From: Rhodeus uyekii
Taxonomy: Eukaryota; Chordata; Actinopteri; Cypriniformes; Acheilognathidae
Direction: 5' to 3'
Assembly (NCBI GenBank): GCA_037043235.1
Contig: JAWRVZ010000038.1
Span: 4,791,727-4,855,726, forward strand
DNA: 64,000 nt
How positions within the stretch are numbered: position 1 is the first letter of the stretch; each line of letters begins with the position of its first letter. Shown here one piece after another: positions 63,563 to 64,000 of the stretch. The translations under genes were made by a program, and so were the position numbers. The notes beneath the pieces are model-generated. The model was given only the letters and a program-made list of their open reading frames with translations, made no database searches and was not told the DNA's origin.

Positions 63563-64000
63563 AAATATATTAAACTATAGCAGTATTTAAAAAAACAAAA
63601 TTTTATTTAAAATCGTATTAACTGTTTTCCCCCCAAAATAGTGTTATATACTGTATTTTTTGTCAAGTAAATGCAGCCTTTTAACTTTTCCATTCAGCAA
63701 ATCACAAACTGTTTCGATAACCGTGTCTTGTTCTGTAATTTTGATCTCATTCTGGTATGGTGTAACCTAGGACAGATTTGTTCTCTCATATTTCATTGTT
63801 GTCACAATTATTGAGTGTGTAGCTAAAATGAAAGTTTTTTTATTTCTTCATTAAGCCCTGAAAACACTGAACAGGAACTTCCTCAACAACGCTCAAATGA
63901 TACCAAGGCTAGTTATTTACAGCTACTTTTCTATTTGATGTTGATTTGATTTTATAATTGGAAGCCATAATTGCTCCAATTAATCTAAGTTAAGTTGTAG
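63563..64000. other. ext2 intron 3 continuing past the window
   Basis: AT-rich noncoding sequence. The next ext2 exon (expected to follow ...ALDVPRDR) was not found before base 64000. Confidence 0.5.

Overview
The window is vertebrate nuclear DNA, most likely from a teleost and probably cyprinid-like. It has compact GT-AG exons in long AT-rich introns, two tetraspanin genes and EXT2 in order, and a repeat load typical of fish: Tc1/mariner, Tigger/pogo and hAT-like DNA transposons, tRNA- and 5S-derived SINEs, an L2/CR1-like LINE, LTR retroelements and very long CA/TA microsatellites. No bacterial or organellar features, tRNA genes or CRISPR arrays were seen.

Layout. (1) 1-12.5 kb: the 3' three quarters of cd82 (+), with seven coding exons from 4009 to 11400; the first coding exon lies before the window. 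(2) 12.5-25.5 kb: intergenic DNA with a CA microsatellite, a solo LTR and several SINEs. (3) About 25.5-56.9 kb: tspan18 (+), with a probable noncoding first exon near 25.56-25.75 kb, a 27-kb first intron and seven coding exons from 52941 to 56075. (4) 57.79-59.96 kb: a six-exon gene (-) for a 210-residue Myb/SANT-like protein, assembled here exon by exon. (5) 60.5 kb to the end: the start of ext2 (+), lying head-to-head with the Myb/SANT gene over a short shared promoter interval.

The most unusual object is in the first intron of tspan18: a 4.78-kb LTR-bounded element (34439-39217) with near-identical LTRs and a perfect 5-bp target duplication. Its internal region has no recognisable gag, protease, reverse transcriptase or integrase. 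It holds a short unique N-terminal coding segment followed by about 97 copies of a 33-bp unit, arranged in higher-order blocks, coding an 11-residue proline-rich repeat. A solo LTR of the same family lies 4 kb upstream in the opposite orientation.

Other mobile DNA: a Tc1-like element inside an older Tc1-like element (1-3.5 kb); a three-level nest of hAT-like, Tigger and solo LTR (42.57-44.45 kb); two solo LTRs of a second family; a LINE fragment whose 3' tail resembles that of the nearby SINEs. CD82 and TSPAN18 are membrane scaffold proteins, EXT2 is a Golgi heparan sulfate polymerase subunit, and the Myb/SANT protein is a likely nuclear DNA-binding protein. They are linked by old synteny, not by a shared pathway.
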